Of a stretch of DNA of 64,000 nt, positions 53,974-62,944 are shown in pieces. A model generated the notes under the pieces. It was not told the DNA's origin and did no database searches. It saw only the letters and a list, made by a program, of their open reading frames with translations. Position 1 is the first letter of the stretch. Every line of letters begins with the position of its first letter. A program made the position numbers and the translations under genes. Source of the stretch: Chlorops oryzae (Eukaryota; Arthropoda; Insecta; Diptera; Chloropidae); contig CM035807.1 in the NCBI GenBank assembly GCA_020466095.1, positions 41,737,725 through 41,801,724 on the forward strand, given 5' to 3'.

Positions 53974-56691
53974 TCAGCTAGGAAAGCTGTGTTGATGAAT
54001 GTGCATGGATTGCACCTGTTGTAGAGTATGACTTGGGGCCGCTGGCCGATCATTTCTTTTGAGCCTCGAATGGTGAGTTGGATTTGATAGTCTACGCGCG
54101 AGTGGGTTCACGTGTGCTTGCAGTTTACAAAAATACTTTTCTTTGACTTTGGCGAACTCCATTTTAACCAGTTCTACGTTGAGCTCTCTATGGATGCGTT
54201 CATTTGTTATAAACCAAGGAGCTCCTGTAATAGTTCTTAGGATTTTGGATTGTGCTCTCTGCAGAATGTCAATATTTGAAGCGCTTGCATATCCATACAA
54301 TTGCAGACCATACGTCCATATTGGCTTTATGACTTGCTTGTACAGAAGGACTTTAAAATCTAATTTTAGGTGAGAGCGGTTATTTATTAGCCAGTGCAAG
54401 CTTTTGGCTTTTAGTTTAATTTGCGTTCTCTTGGCCTCGATATGCTTGCGCCATGTCAATCTTTTGTCTAAGTGAATTCCGAGGTAGGTAACTTCTTCAC
54501 ATTGAGGGATGCGTATGTTGTTCAGAAAAATATCCGGAGAAGCTTTTCTGTTGAGCGTGAAAGTTATATGCCGACATTTAAGCTCATTTATTTGAATTCG
54601 CCATTTAGTTAGCCAGTCTTGGATTTCGTTGAGGTGGTTTTGGAGCTTAGAAGTTGCCGCACTTATATCCTTGTGACGACTTAATATCGCTGTGTCGTCA
54701 GCAAATGTCGAAATCGATACTCGATCGCTGTTTGGAATATCTGCTGTATACAAAAGATAAAGAAAAGGCCCAACAACACTCCCTTGAGGGACTCCTGCAT
54801 TAATTTCAAAAGTTTTTGTTGTGAACGAATTATGTTTTACTTGGAACGTTCTATGTTCTAGGTATGACTCAAATATCGCGTGGACATTTGCAGGAAGTAA
54901 GCTTCTAATTTTATATAACAATCCTTCATGCCAAACTTTATCGAAAGCTTGCTGGATGTCTAGGAATACTGCTGAGCAGTATTCGCGATGTTCATATGCA
55001 AGTCGAATTTCATTCGTAATACGATTAACTTGCTCAATAGTGCCGTGATGTTTTCTGAATCCAAATTGGTGGGAGGGAACAATATGCTGTTCTTGAAGAA
55101 ATGGTGTTAATTTGGATAGCAATATTTTTTCGAATAACTTTGAAAGGCAAGGGAGGAGGCTAATTGGTCTATAAGAGGAAGCTTGGGTAGGATCTTTTCC
55201 TGGTTTAGACACCATTTTAATTACCGACCGTTTCCAATCTTTTGGAAAGTATCCGTGCTTTATAATAGAATTAAATAGGACTGTTAAAAATAATACTGCA
55301 ACGGAAGGTAGCTGTTTTAACATTTTTGAAGTAATTAGATCATGCCCTGGGGCTTTTTTACAGACCATTTCATTTTTTATGGAATTATTAACTTCACTTG
55401 GTCTAATGTTTATGTGAATTCTGTGGGCGTTTTCAGTTAGTATTGGGAGATTGATTTGAGTAGTGCTCGGATTTGGTTGAAAAACCTTACTGAGGTGCAA
55501 TGCAAAGACCGTTGCTTTATCTTCGTCGGAGCGTGCCCAACCACTATTAGGTCTACGGATAGGTGACTCACTATATACTGGAGTTTTGAAACCGCGGCTC
55601 GCTAGCCACAAGGACTCTCGATTAACGCCTCTGGGCGTAAGGTTCTGGATAAAATGACGTTTTTCAGTTTCCTTATCCCTAGCTAGAGCAAGTCTAAGAT
55701 TTTTTTCAGCCTCTTTTAGTCTATCTTTGGCAATTGGCGAGCGGAATCGTTGCCATTCGCGCCTGAATCTTCGTTTTTCGGCAACGAGATTTTCGATTTC
55801 TATATTGGTCAGTGTTTTCCTAATTCTTTTTTTAAAATATGGGGTAGAATTTTTTGCTGCTGATTCTAGTATAGAATTGAAAACAATTACGGCATCATCA
55901 ATATGCTCATTGCATGCGATTTTGTAATTTGTATGAATGTGGGAACTTATATACTTTTTGTACTTTAGCCAGTTAGTCCTTGGATTTGTTAAGCTGAGAG
56001 GACCTTCAACTTCTTTTGGAAACTTATGTAAGAGGAACATAACAGGCGAATGATCGGAGGAGAGGTCAGTTGTCGCTTTTGCTGAAATAAGTTCTCTTGC
56101 AACACCCTTAGTGATTCCGAAATCTAAGAGGTCAGGAATTTTTTGAAGATCTGTTGGCCAGTAAGTTGGCTGCCTCGGCGATACAAAGTCAAGAGAATTA
56201 TTTTTATTAATAATTGCCTTGTATAGTTGTTGACCCTTAGGATTGCATGTTCTGGAGCCCCAGAAAGTATGCTTTGCATTATAGTCTCCTGCTGCTATAA
56301 ATTTTTCACCCAATGTCTCAAAGTAGTCCACGAACATTTTTTCCGTTACATTAAATCGAGGTGGGCAATAAATCGCCGATAAAACGAGATTTTTACCTCT
56401 CATTATTACGCAAACTGTTGATGCCTGAATGAAATCATAACTATATGAATCTAAAGGAAAATGCTGGATTCTTCGACGAATAAGTATACCAGTGCCTCCA
56501 TGCGCCTTGCCGTCTGGGTGGTTAGTTTGATAGAAAATATAACCAGGGATTGAGAAGAAATTGTTATTTGTTAAATGAGTTTCAGAGAGAAGCATTACGT
56601 CAACTTCTTCGTGATTTAAAAAATTTTGAATTTCCAGTTTATGCTTGGTTAGCCCGTTCGAATTCCACGCACAAATTTTTAAGACGCTCAT
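53974..56691 (-). CDS. LINE ORF2: endonuclease and reverse transcriptase
   Basis: A 905-residue protein that nicks DNA and primes reverse transcription there. The apurinic-type endonuclease fills residues 1-220: ICAWNSNGL, LLSETHL, AAGDYNAKHTFWGS and SSDHSPV. The RT follows (about 450-720): SSYRPISLLPCLSKLFEK, HQFGFRKHHGT, AVFLDIQQAFDKVWH, GVPQGSVVGPFL and the catalytic FADD in ISTFADDTAIL. The C-terminal part has YLGIHLDKRLTWRKH and WTYGLQLYGYAS; there is no RNase H, as expected for the Jockey clade. The ATG overlaps the ORF1 stop as ATGA, suggesting coupled reinitiation. No lesions were seen. Confidence 0.95.
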   Translation of the reverse strand: MSVLKICAWNSNGLTKHKLEIQNFLNHEEVDVMLLSETHLTNNNFFSIPGYIFYQTNHPDGKAHGGTGILIRRRIQHFPLDSYSYDFIQASTVCVIMRGKNLVLSAIYCPPRFNVTEKMFVDYFETLGEKFIAAGDYNAKHTFWGSRTCNPKGQQLYKAIINKNNSLDFVSPRQPTYWPTDLQKIPDLLDFGITKGVARELISAKATTDLSSDHSPVMFLLHKFPKEVEGPLSLTNPRTNWLKYKKYISSHIHTNYKIACNEHIDDAVIVFNSILESAAKNSTPYFKKRIRKTLTNIEIENLVAEKRRFRREWQRFRSPIAKDRLKEAEKNLRLALARDKETEKRHFIQNLTPRGVNRESLWLASRGFKTPVYSESPIRRPNSGWARSDEDKATVFALHLSKVFQPNPSTTQINLPILTENAHRIHINIRPSEVNNSIKNEMVCKKAPGHDLITSKMLKQLPSVAVLFLTVLFNSIIKHGYFPKDWKRSVIKMVSKPGKDPTQASSYRPISLLPCLSKLFEKILLSKLTPFLQEQHIVPSHQFGFRKHHGTIEQVNRITNEIRLAYEHREYCSAVFLDIQQAFDKVWHEGLLYKIRSLLPANVHAIFESYLEHRTFQVKHNSFTTKTFEINAGVPQGSVVGPFLYLLYTADIPNSDRVSISTFADDTAILSRHKDISAATSKLQNHLNEIQDWLTKWRIQINELKCRHITFTLNRKASPDIFLNNIRIPQCEEVTYLGIHLDKRLTWRKHIEAKRTQIKLKAKSLHWLINNRSHLKLDFKVLLYKQVIKPIWTYGLQLYGYASASNIDILQRAQSKILRTITGAPWFITNERIHRELNVELVKMEFAKVKEKYFCKLQAHVNPLARRLSNPTHHSRLKRNDRPAAPSHTLQQVQSMHIHQHSFPS

Positions 56692-58262
56692 ATTTTTGCT
56701 AAAAGTGCTGTCATTAATTGTGTTTGCATTTGCACAATTCTGTCTAGTGAGCTTTGCATTGTTTGCATAAATTGGGACAAACTTTGAGTTAGAGTTGATA
56801 TCATTATCTCAAGACTACTATTGTTGTTAGTAGGAGGGCTAACAGAGGGCGAAGGTTTAAGTACATTTGCATAAGAAACTCCTGGAGTTACAGGATTCAA
56901 ATTAAGGTTGTGAGAGGATAATGGTACCGAAACAGTAATATTTTTTGTAGGATTACGAGCTGATTCTTTTTTAATATTGATTCGTTTTTTCAGATCTTGA
57001 TAAACTAGACATCCTCTGTAATTCGCAGAATGGTTTCCTTCACAGTTACTGCATTTCAGTAATTTGCGATCATCAATTGTTTTTTTATTACAGACTGAGC
57101 TATGATGAAGCTCGCCACATATTACACACACGGTGCGCAATGTGCAATAAGATTTTGTATGTCCAAACTCTTGACAATTGGTACATTGAATAGGACCATT
57201 TCTTTTATGTGGCTCTTCGACCGATATTTTGCGATGCAATAAGTATTGTAAATTATATATAGGATGGACTTCATTCTTTTTAAGCTTTAAGTTGTCAGGC
57301 AACAGATCAACTTTGAACATAGGCTGTGGAACTTTTGATTTATTAAATATATTTATAACCGATTTAACGTGGAAGCCTTTTTCTCCCAGCGCATCTTTTA
57401 TTTCATTTATGTCGACGTCTGCTTCAATACCTTTGATCACCACTGTGATACCTTTGCTACTCTTTAGCTGATAGGTATAAAAATTTTTATTAGTAGATTC
57501 AAACTCTTTTACAACCCTGCGGAAATTGTCCTCGGTGTTGGTTTGGATTTTTGTTTCGTGTATGTTACCCTTTGTTAAGGGAACAACATGAAAGTTGTTA
57601 TTTCCTAACAGACTAGCCAATTTGCCAACAAGTGCACTAGAGCTCCGCTCGCGCAAATAGATTGGAGGCGATTTAAGTTTTTTCTCTGGCTGAGATTCGG
57701 AATTTTCGCTCACATTTTCAGCTAGAGCGGCGAAACGATTGCCCGTTAAGGCTTTTTGGAAAGAAGGAGTTTCCGTTTTGTTGAGCTTGGCCCTAGTGTC
57801 ATTTTTTCCGGCAGGGCTTCTTTTTCTCTTAGTTATATTAACATATCGATGCATACCGATCAGCACCGCCTGCTGTACGTTTTCTTTTTTATTCATTTTA
57901 TTTTGGTTGGTATCCGAATCAACTTTTAAATTTGTGTGGGTAAAATTTTTTGTAATTTTGGCACTAGGAATAGTGGCTGCGGGTGAAACAGGTTCAATAC
58001 TATTGGGAGTGCTGTTTGAGCTATTTTCTTTAATTGCATAGCAATTTATTCCACTAACGGAGTGCGATCTTTGCCTCTCAAAATGGCTTTTTATGTTTGA
58101 AAATTGACTTGTACCTGATTGTAAACTGGTGGACTGGTCTATTTTGCCATCATCTGATGTAATTTTCCTAGCGGGAAGTTGCTGAGCTAGGTTTAGTACT
58201 CCATACTTGTGGTTTGTGTCGAGGCTACTGCTTGGTGGAGGTGATCTATCAATTGGCATCAC
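56688..58262 (-). CDS. LINE ORF1, Gag-like nucleic-acid-binding protein
   Basis: A 524-residue protein that packages LINE RNA in Jockey-type elements. The N-terminal ~200 residues are Ser/Asn/Lys-rich and probably disordered. A central region (VVIKGIEADVDINEIKDAL near residue 270 and NLQYLLHRKISVEEPHKR) resembles the RRM-like PRE_C2HC part of insect LINE Gags. Three zinc knuckles follow: CTNCQEFGHTKSYC, CVICGELHHSSVC and CSNCEGNHSANYRGC. YQDLKKRI comes next, typical of this family, and the C-terminus is a Met/Gln-rich helix. The start at 58262 (MMPIDRSPPPSSS) is the first ATG after the leader. The stop TGA overlaps the ORF2 start. Confidence 0.9.
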   Translation of the reverse strand: MMPIDRSPPPSSSLDTNHKYGVLNLAQQLPARKITSDDGKIDQSTSLQSGTSQFSNIKSHFERQRSHSVSGINCYAIKENSSNSTPNSIEPVSPAATIPSAKITKNFTHTNLKVDSDTNQNKMNKKENVQQAVLIGMHRYVNITKRKRSPAGKNDTRAKLNKTETPSFQKALTGNRFAALAENVSENSESQPEKKLKSPPIYLRERSSSALVGKLASLLGNNNFHVVPLTKGNIHETKIQTNTEDNFRRVVKEFESTNKNFYTYQLKSSKGITVVIKGIEADVDINEIKDALGEKGFHVKSVINIFNKSKVPQPMFKVDLLPDNLKLKKNEVHPIYNLQYLLHRKISVEEPHKRNGPIQCTNCQEFGHTKSYCTLRTVCVICGELHHSSVCNKKTIDDRKLLKCSNCEGNHSANYRGCLVYQDLKKRINIKKESARNPTKNITVSVPLSSHNLNLNPVTPGVSYANVLKPSPSVSPPTNNNSSLEIMISTLTQSLSQFMQTMQSSLDRIVQMQTQLMTALLAKI

Positions 58263-58610
58263 TTCTTCTTAGAGCAGCTGACAGCTGTAAACAGCTGCAG
58301 AGACCAGTTGTCTCTGTCTTGTATATGACTGTAATTGGATTACGATGTTAAACCAAAACACGTAAGTATGTATGTTTATCACGATACTTATCTTTATTTT
58401 TATTTACGGCGCCGCAAAATCCGCAAATTGAATGGGGCGACACCGAATTCAGAGCGAAACGTTATCGCTGGCTCCCCTTTGGGTTTTTGTCTATCTTTAA
58501 CTAAGGTTTCACTTTCTCTACACTTGATTTTATTTGAATTTAATTTTGTTTGCTCGAGCGCTAAATTTTTTCCTTCTACACTTGACTAGGGTTGCCAAAT
58601 GAGTCGAAAA
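58263..58610 (-). promoter_or_regulatory. LINE 5' leader and presumed internal promoter
   Basis: The 348 nt between the 11-bp duplication and ORF1 must contain the internal promoter if the copy is full length. The transcript would start near GACTCATTTGGCAACCC. I see no TATA box, as usual for Jockey-type LINEs. Confidence 0.5.
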
Positions 58611-58621
58611 AAAAATGAAGT

Positions 58622-58901
58622 AAAACGGAAATGTATTGAAGCAGCACCACCATGGTTTACCACATGCAAAGAGCATAAAGAACAAATTTTAGACTTTATG
58701 GTCTTAGTTCTTTTGAGAAAACACTGCACATGGGTGGTGCAAAGAAACGCGTCATCTTCAAGAAAATTAAAAATCATCAGTAAAAAAACATTTTCAAAAA
58801 GTGCCTTCAAAAGCGGTAATTCCTTTAATAAAGGGCTTTTACATTTTCAAAAAGTGCCTTCAAAAGCGGTAATACCTTTAAGAAAGGGCTTTTTTCTTTA
58901 A
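58622..58901 (+). pseudogene. C-terminal end of the P-type transposase, beyond the LINE
   Basis: The frame before the LINE (GIKNEV at 53522-53538) continues after it as KRKCIEAAPPWFTTCKEH, with AAAAATGAAGT duplicated on both sides. The rest reads QILDFMVLVLLRKHCTWV and ends at 58901 in a basic tail that runs into a tandem repeat. The frame that starts at ATG 58599 (MSRKKNEV) is an artefact of the insertion junction. Confidence 0.75.
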
Positions 58902-58990
58902 AAATGATTTTGAAAATTATGTTACATTTTCAAAATGTGCCTTCAAAAGCGGTAAGTCCTTTAAGAAAGGGCTTTTTTCTTTTAAAATGA
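58788..58990 (+). repeat. Subterminal tandem repeat of the P element
   Basis: Three copies of a unit with TTTTCAAAAAGTGCCTTCAA, AAGCGGTAAT and AAGAAAGGGCTTTT start near 58788, 58840 and 58925. The first encodes the last codons of the transposase. Copies two and three lie between the stop and the inverted end, a place where P elements often bind their transposase. Confidence 0.65.
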
Positions 58991-60177
58991 TTTTAAAAAT
59001 CGCTGCTTGTGCGCAGCAAGCCAATAAAACAGTAAAAAAATCCCGCACATGTGTCACCGAGTACAAACATACTCTGCTTACAGCTTTGATCGTGAAGAGA
59101 ATTAATAGAAATTGTAGATTTATGAAGACTTGAAATTTTCTTTCAGTTACGAACTTTTTTCCGTTTGTAGATAGCTGTATAGAGCTATCGTATAAGAATT
59201 TCCAAATTATACAAATTTTCTGATAGTTTTTATTTTATGAAAATCGGAGCAGTGTGTCAAAAGTTATAGGACTTTAAAGTCAACATATATTAGGCCGTAG
59301 CATAAATACCTATTACAAACTCTTCAAATTACCCTCTCTTTTTTCGAAAATTTGCTTTATTCCGTTTCCTCTCACAAACACAAAACAAAGCAAATGGAAA
59401 CGCAAAACAAATCCAATAAACTCCGGCATGAGATCGGTATAACACAAACAAAGTTAAATAGCTGAGAGAATAAGACAGAGTAAATACAAACTCTCGCATT
59501 TATTGCTGTTGTTGTTTGAGCAGTTTGCTTATAATTTGTTGAATTTGTTTCTATTCATAGCTGTTCGTAGCCACATATGTAGCTATTAATAGCTACATAT
59601 ATAGCTATTTATAGTTATATAAAGCTATATATAGTTATATAAAGCTATATAAAGCTATGCTAACGCTTTGAAAATAACAAACGTTACAAACGATTTGATA
59701 AAGCCTCCAAATACTCTTCCGGTTTCTTGTTGGCTTTACTTCTCACGAAATTTAGTTTGCTCTCTTTGCTTTGCACAAATGCGAATAAATACAAATCCTC
59801 TCAGAGCAAAGCAGAACTGATTTTGGATTTGTTTTCGTTATGCGTTTGCATCCACTGGCTTTGCTCTTCGCCTGTATTTAGGATTAAGCAGAGTGTGTTT
59901 AGAAAAGTAAATTCGTTTGAATTTCAAACACATTTGATGCTATGGCCTAACATATATGTAGATTATTTTCGCTCATACCGTGCAAATAACACATACAATG
60001 TTATGAGCGGGTTCTGCTGTGAGCATTAATAGCGAAAACAACGAATGAGAGCGGGCTCTTCTGTAGGCATTAATAGTGAAAACAATGAGAGCGGGTTCCA
60101 CTAGCGGAACCCTCCAAACAACTTTCGTTTTGTATGAGATGCTCCTTCTATATTATTATTTATTCTATGATAAAAGC

Positions 60178-61527
60178 CAAGTCGTCGTAAACGAAATGGT
60201 CGTCGAAAGTACAGTCGCAGCAGTGCAAAAAGTAGCAGTCGTCGATAATACAGTCCAAGCAGTGCAAAAAGTAGCAGTCGTCGAGAATACAGTCGAAGCA
60301 GTGCAAAAAGTAGCAGTCGTCGACAAAACAATCGAAGCAGTGCAAAAAGTAGCAGTCGTCGATAAAACAATCAAAGCAGTGCAAAAAGAACCAGTCATCG
60401 ATAATATAGTCGAAGCAGTGGAAAAAGAAGCAGTCGTCCACACAAGAAGTAAATTGAAAGTCGTCGACAATAAGGCCGAATCAGTCGAAACTGCAGCCGT
60501 CGATACGAAGAGCGAAACAGGAGCAAAATTTAAAACCGTTGAAAATAAATCTGATAAAATAAAGAAAAAAGAAATTGTTGTAATAACTCAAAAGTTAAAA
60601 ATGAGTACGGAAGATAAAAATCATCCAGAAAAACAAGAGACAACTAATGAAAGTTTAACCGAAGTTTTACGTTTACTCGCGTTAAAATTAGAACAACCGA
60701 GTCACTCTTTCGCGTTTGATTCGTTTAATAGAGTTGTAGTTAATTTTGACGGACAAACAACTCCGGTGAAAATGTGGTTCGACAATTTCGAAAAAAACGC
60801 TGCGGTGTATCAATTAAATAAACAACAAATGTACGTCCAAGCACGAAACAAAATAACAAAAACAGCAAATTTGTTTCTCCAAACAGTGGTCGTTAGCAAT
60901 TATGATGAGTTCAAAAGTGAGCTCATACAGGAGTTTCATCAAGTACATAATAGTGCCGATCTGCATAACAGATTGCGAGAGAGAACAAAGAGAGACAATG
61001 AAACGTTTCACAAATATGTACTACACATGAGAAAGCTGGCAGCATTAGGTATAGTGGATGAAAGGTCGGTGCTACGTTATATTGTAGATGGACTCAAAAT
61101 AAGAAATGAATTAAAATTTTCTTTTTACGAAGCAAAAACAGTTCAAGAGTTAAAAGAAAAGTATGACGTGTATGAGGCGATGAAAACAAGCGAGAGACAT
61201 AATAACGGAAAGTATAATCAAAATAAACACAGCGATAACAAAAAAGAAAAGCCTAGTGGGAATGCAGGTGGAAACGGCGTAAAAGACAAAAAAGAACATT
61301 GTTTCCAGTGTGGCTCAACTGAACATAAAAAACCACAGTGCCCAAATGACACAAAATGTTTTAAATGCAATGCATTCGGGCATACTGCAAAAAATTGTGA
61401 TCGAGATAAACCACAAGTGAATTTAAATAACCGTGCTATGACCTTTAAAACAACAAACGAATCTGTCCCTTCTGTCCCAAAAGGGGCACAGTGTATGTCC
61501 TATTCATACAAAATAAAGTTGCTTTAA
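60178..61527 (+). CDS. Gag of an LTR retrotransposon with 13-residue repeats
   Basis: The open frame continues the codons left of element Z. First comes a repeat region: six copies of a 13-residue unit (39 bp, 60211-60444) of the pattern T-V-x-A-V-Q-K-V-A-V-V-D-N. A basic stretch follows, then, from MSTEDKNHPEKQ (60601), the capsid-like core (VVVNFDGQTTPVKMWFDNFE, YVQARNKITKTANLFLQ, LRERTKRDNETFHKYVLHM, YIVDGLKIRNEL) and two zinc knuckles, CFQCGSTEHKKPQC and CFKCNAFGHTAKNC. The stop is at 61525. No protease or RT follows; a piggyBac gene starts 12 bp later. The ATG at 60601 would make a complete core Gag. The open frame extends left to 60076, but those codons belong to Z. Confidence 0.75.
   Translation, partial: QVVVNEMVVESTVAAVQKVAVVDNTVQAVQKVAVVENTVEAVQKVAVVDKTIEAVQKVAVVDKTIKAVQKEPVIDNIVEAVEKEAVVHTRSKLKVVDNKAESVETAAVDTKSETGAKFKTVENKSDKIKKKEIVVITQKLKMSTEDKNHPEKQETTNESLTEVLRLLALKLEQPSHSFAFDSFNRVVVNFDGQTTPVKMWFDNFEKNAAVYQLNKQQMYVQARNKITKTANLFLQTVVVSNYDEFKSELIQEFHQVHNSADLHNRLRERTKRDNETFHKYVLHMRKLAALGIVDERSVLRYIVDGLKIRNELKFSFYEAKTVQELKEKYDVYEAMKTSERHNNGKYNQNKHSDNKKEKPSGNAGGNGVKDKKEHCFQCGSTEHKKPQCPNDTKCFKCNAFGHTAKNCDRDKPQVNLNNRAMTFKTTNESVPSVPKGAQCMSYSYKIKLL
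60211..60444 (+). repeat. 39-bp coding tandem repeat in gag
   Basis: Six units built on AGTCGAAGCAGTGCAAAAAG plus TAGCAGTCGTCGATAAT. The first four are nearly identical; the last two vary (KEPVIDN, KEAVVHT). All changes keep the frame. Confidence 0.9.
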
Positions 61528-61538
61528 TTTCTGTTATT

Positions 61539-62924
61539 TTAAAAGTAGTTTATTAAAAGTGTATTAAAAAACTTGTTAAACATGTACAAAAGATTCAATT
61601 TTGCTACGCATTGTAGACATAAATTTATAGTGTGTTTATCCATACAAATTGCCTTTTTGCAATTCTCGCAATTATAGCTTGTTTTTTTGTTTTTATTTCC
61701 TCCTGATTGACGACAAAATTCACATCTGTCTCGTTTGTTGTACTCTTTTACTTTTTTCACCACTGAAGGGTGGTCTTCAAGTTCACTTTCGGCGATCATC
61801 TCGGTGGTATCAACACATGGGTGCTGAAATTTTGACAATATTACACACGATGAAACATTCCTTGGCATCCTTGGCCTTTGAGTCATGTAGTTTTCTGCCA
61901 AAGCAAGACCCAACTCATGTAAGAAAACTTTTCTTGCTGCCAGATTCCTCGTCGAGCTTACATTTGGGGAGATTTTTGTGAAAGTAATGTACGCGTTCAA
62001 AGCAGAGATGTCTATTATATTCGAAAACACTGCCATGGGCCAGCGATTATTTTTTCGCTTACAGCTGTAACATGTCAACATTTTTTCAACAGTATCCACA
62101 CCACCTTTCGTTGCGTTGTAAAAAGAAATAATATTTGGCAATTTCTTTGGATCATTTCCGATTTCTTTATCGCTGTGCATTGTACTTATAACAATTGCAC
62201 TTTTTTTGTGGCCAATATATGAAACGAGGGCTGTATCATCTGTGAAAGCGAATGTTGAATGGAACAAAGCCCTTTTTTTGCAAATTAAAAGCTTTGGTGG
62301 AATGCATCCTTTGTTTTTACGCATTGTTCCAACCATTGTCAAATTTTTTTCCAGGAGCTTCTGACCGAGAGAATAGGAAGAAAAGAAATTGTCCATTGTA
62401 ATATTATGTCCTTTTAACCCATTTACTAGATCAAGGACTACACGTTCCCCTGGGTTCTTTTCGGTAACTCCCGTTACACCCTTTCCTAAATATGGTTGTG
62501 TCTTCCAGACGAAACAGGTTTGAGAACAAACAAGAAGCCAGAATTTAGTCCCATATCTTTCGGGTTTCGATGGCATATACTGGCGAAACTTGCATCGTCC
62601 GTGAAAGCCAAGGAGTTGTTCGTCTACAGTTACATTCTCGCTAGGATTGAAAAATTTCGGCAACAAATCACTCCATTTTTCCTAAACTTCACGAATTGGT
62701 CCAAATTTGTCTGTAGACTTTTGTTGACGTCGACTGCAAACATCATCGAATCGAATGGTTTTGTGCACATATTTGAATGTTTTTTCAGACATTATAGCAC
62801 GAAATATTGGCCGTCCAGAGTCTGCATCAAACAAGTCGTGAAGTGTTTCGTTTTTGGATCTGTGACGATGAAGGAAAAAGTTTTCAAAACAGAATTCCCT
62901 GCTTCTAATCGGTTTTGCTTGCAC
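61539..62924 (-). pseudogene. piggyBac transposase, one nonsense codon
   Basis: The N-terminal part (62924-62685) ends at a TAG after KFGPIREV, where the family has W; the frame then continues without a shift as EKWSDLLPKFFNP and VTVDEQLLGFHGRC to 61539. DDE_Tnp_1_7 core: first D in VTVDEQ, second D in NITMDNFFSS, third D in KGGVDTVEKM. A late block, NNRWPMAVFSNIID, precedes a C-terminal cysteine-rich domain (CEFCRQSGG, CENCKKAICMDKH, LCLQC). One base change from an open reading frame. TTAA-flanked ends were not found. It lies between a gag gene and a LINE fragment. Confidence 0.85.
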
Positions 62925-62944
62925 TTACTTGTATACACCAGCTA

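Larger units (their letters stand above)
53539..58610 (-). mobile_element. Full-length Jockey-type LINE with 11-bp duplication and poly(A)
   Basis: The element is bounded by AAAAATGAAGT (53528-53538 and 58611-58621). On the minus strand it has a 348-nt leader, ORF1, ORF2 overlapping it by four bases, a ~420-nt 3' region and an A-tail of about 16 (T-run to 53554). Both ORFs are open over their whole length. It interrupts the P transposase and is the youngest layer of the nest. Confidence 0.9.
50888..59271 (+). mobile_element. P-type DNA transposon, 8-bp duplication, carrying a LINE
   Basis: The termini TCCTATAACTTTTGACACAC and its complement are flanked by CTTTAAAG (50880-50887, 59272-59279). 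The inverted similarity runs about 280 bp inwards (50888-51160 against 58985-59271). Without the LINE the element is about 3.3 kb, close to the 2.9 kb of the Drosophila P element. It encodes a THAP-type transposase. The 8-bp duplication is a P-element hallmark; because GACTTTAAAGTC is palindromic its exact frame can shift by a base or two. Confidence 0.85.
50637..60168. mobile_element. Element Z: ~1.1-kb TIR element with 9-bp duplication, carrying a P element
   Basis: The termini are perfect inverted repeats of 28 bp (starting ATAGAATAAATAATAATA) that extend, imperfectly, over more than 200 bp to CGAAAATAATCTACATATAT. GATAAAAGC flanks it directly (50628-50636, 60169-60177). The arms contain ~65-bp subrepeats around GCTCACAGCAGAACCCGCTC. 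After removal of the nested P element (50888-59271 plus an 8-bp duplication) about 1140 bp remain, without a transposase. The 9-bp duplication and long TIRs suggest a Mutator-like non-autonomous element (inference). Confidence 0.75.

Noticed and set aside
58335..58901. Forward genes starting at 58335 and at 58599
   Set aside because: The first lies antisense in the LINE leader; the second starts in the target-site junction and only its later codons are real P-transposase sequence.
60076..60177. Upstream part of the long gag reading frame as the true gag N-terminus
   Set aside because: 60076-60168 lies within the terminal inverted repeat of element Z and is repeated in inverse at 50637-50870; the frame is open there by chance.
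60101..60470. Three overlapping minus-strand reading frames of Phe/Cys/Leu-rich repeats
   Set aside because: They are antisense shadows of the 39-bp coding repeat of gag.
61524..61527. TTAA next to the gag stop as the piggyBac insertion site
   Set aside because: No matching TTAA or inverted end is found on the other side near 62930, so it may be coincidental.
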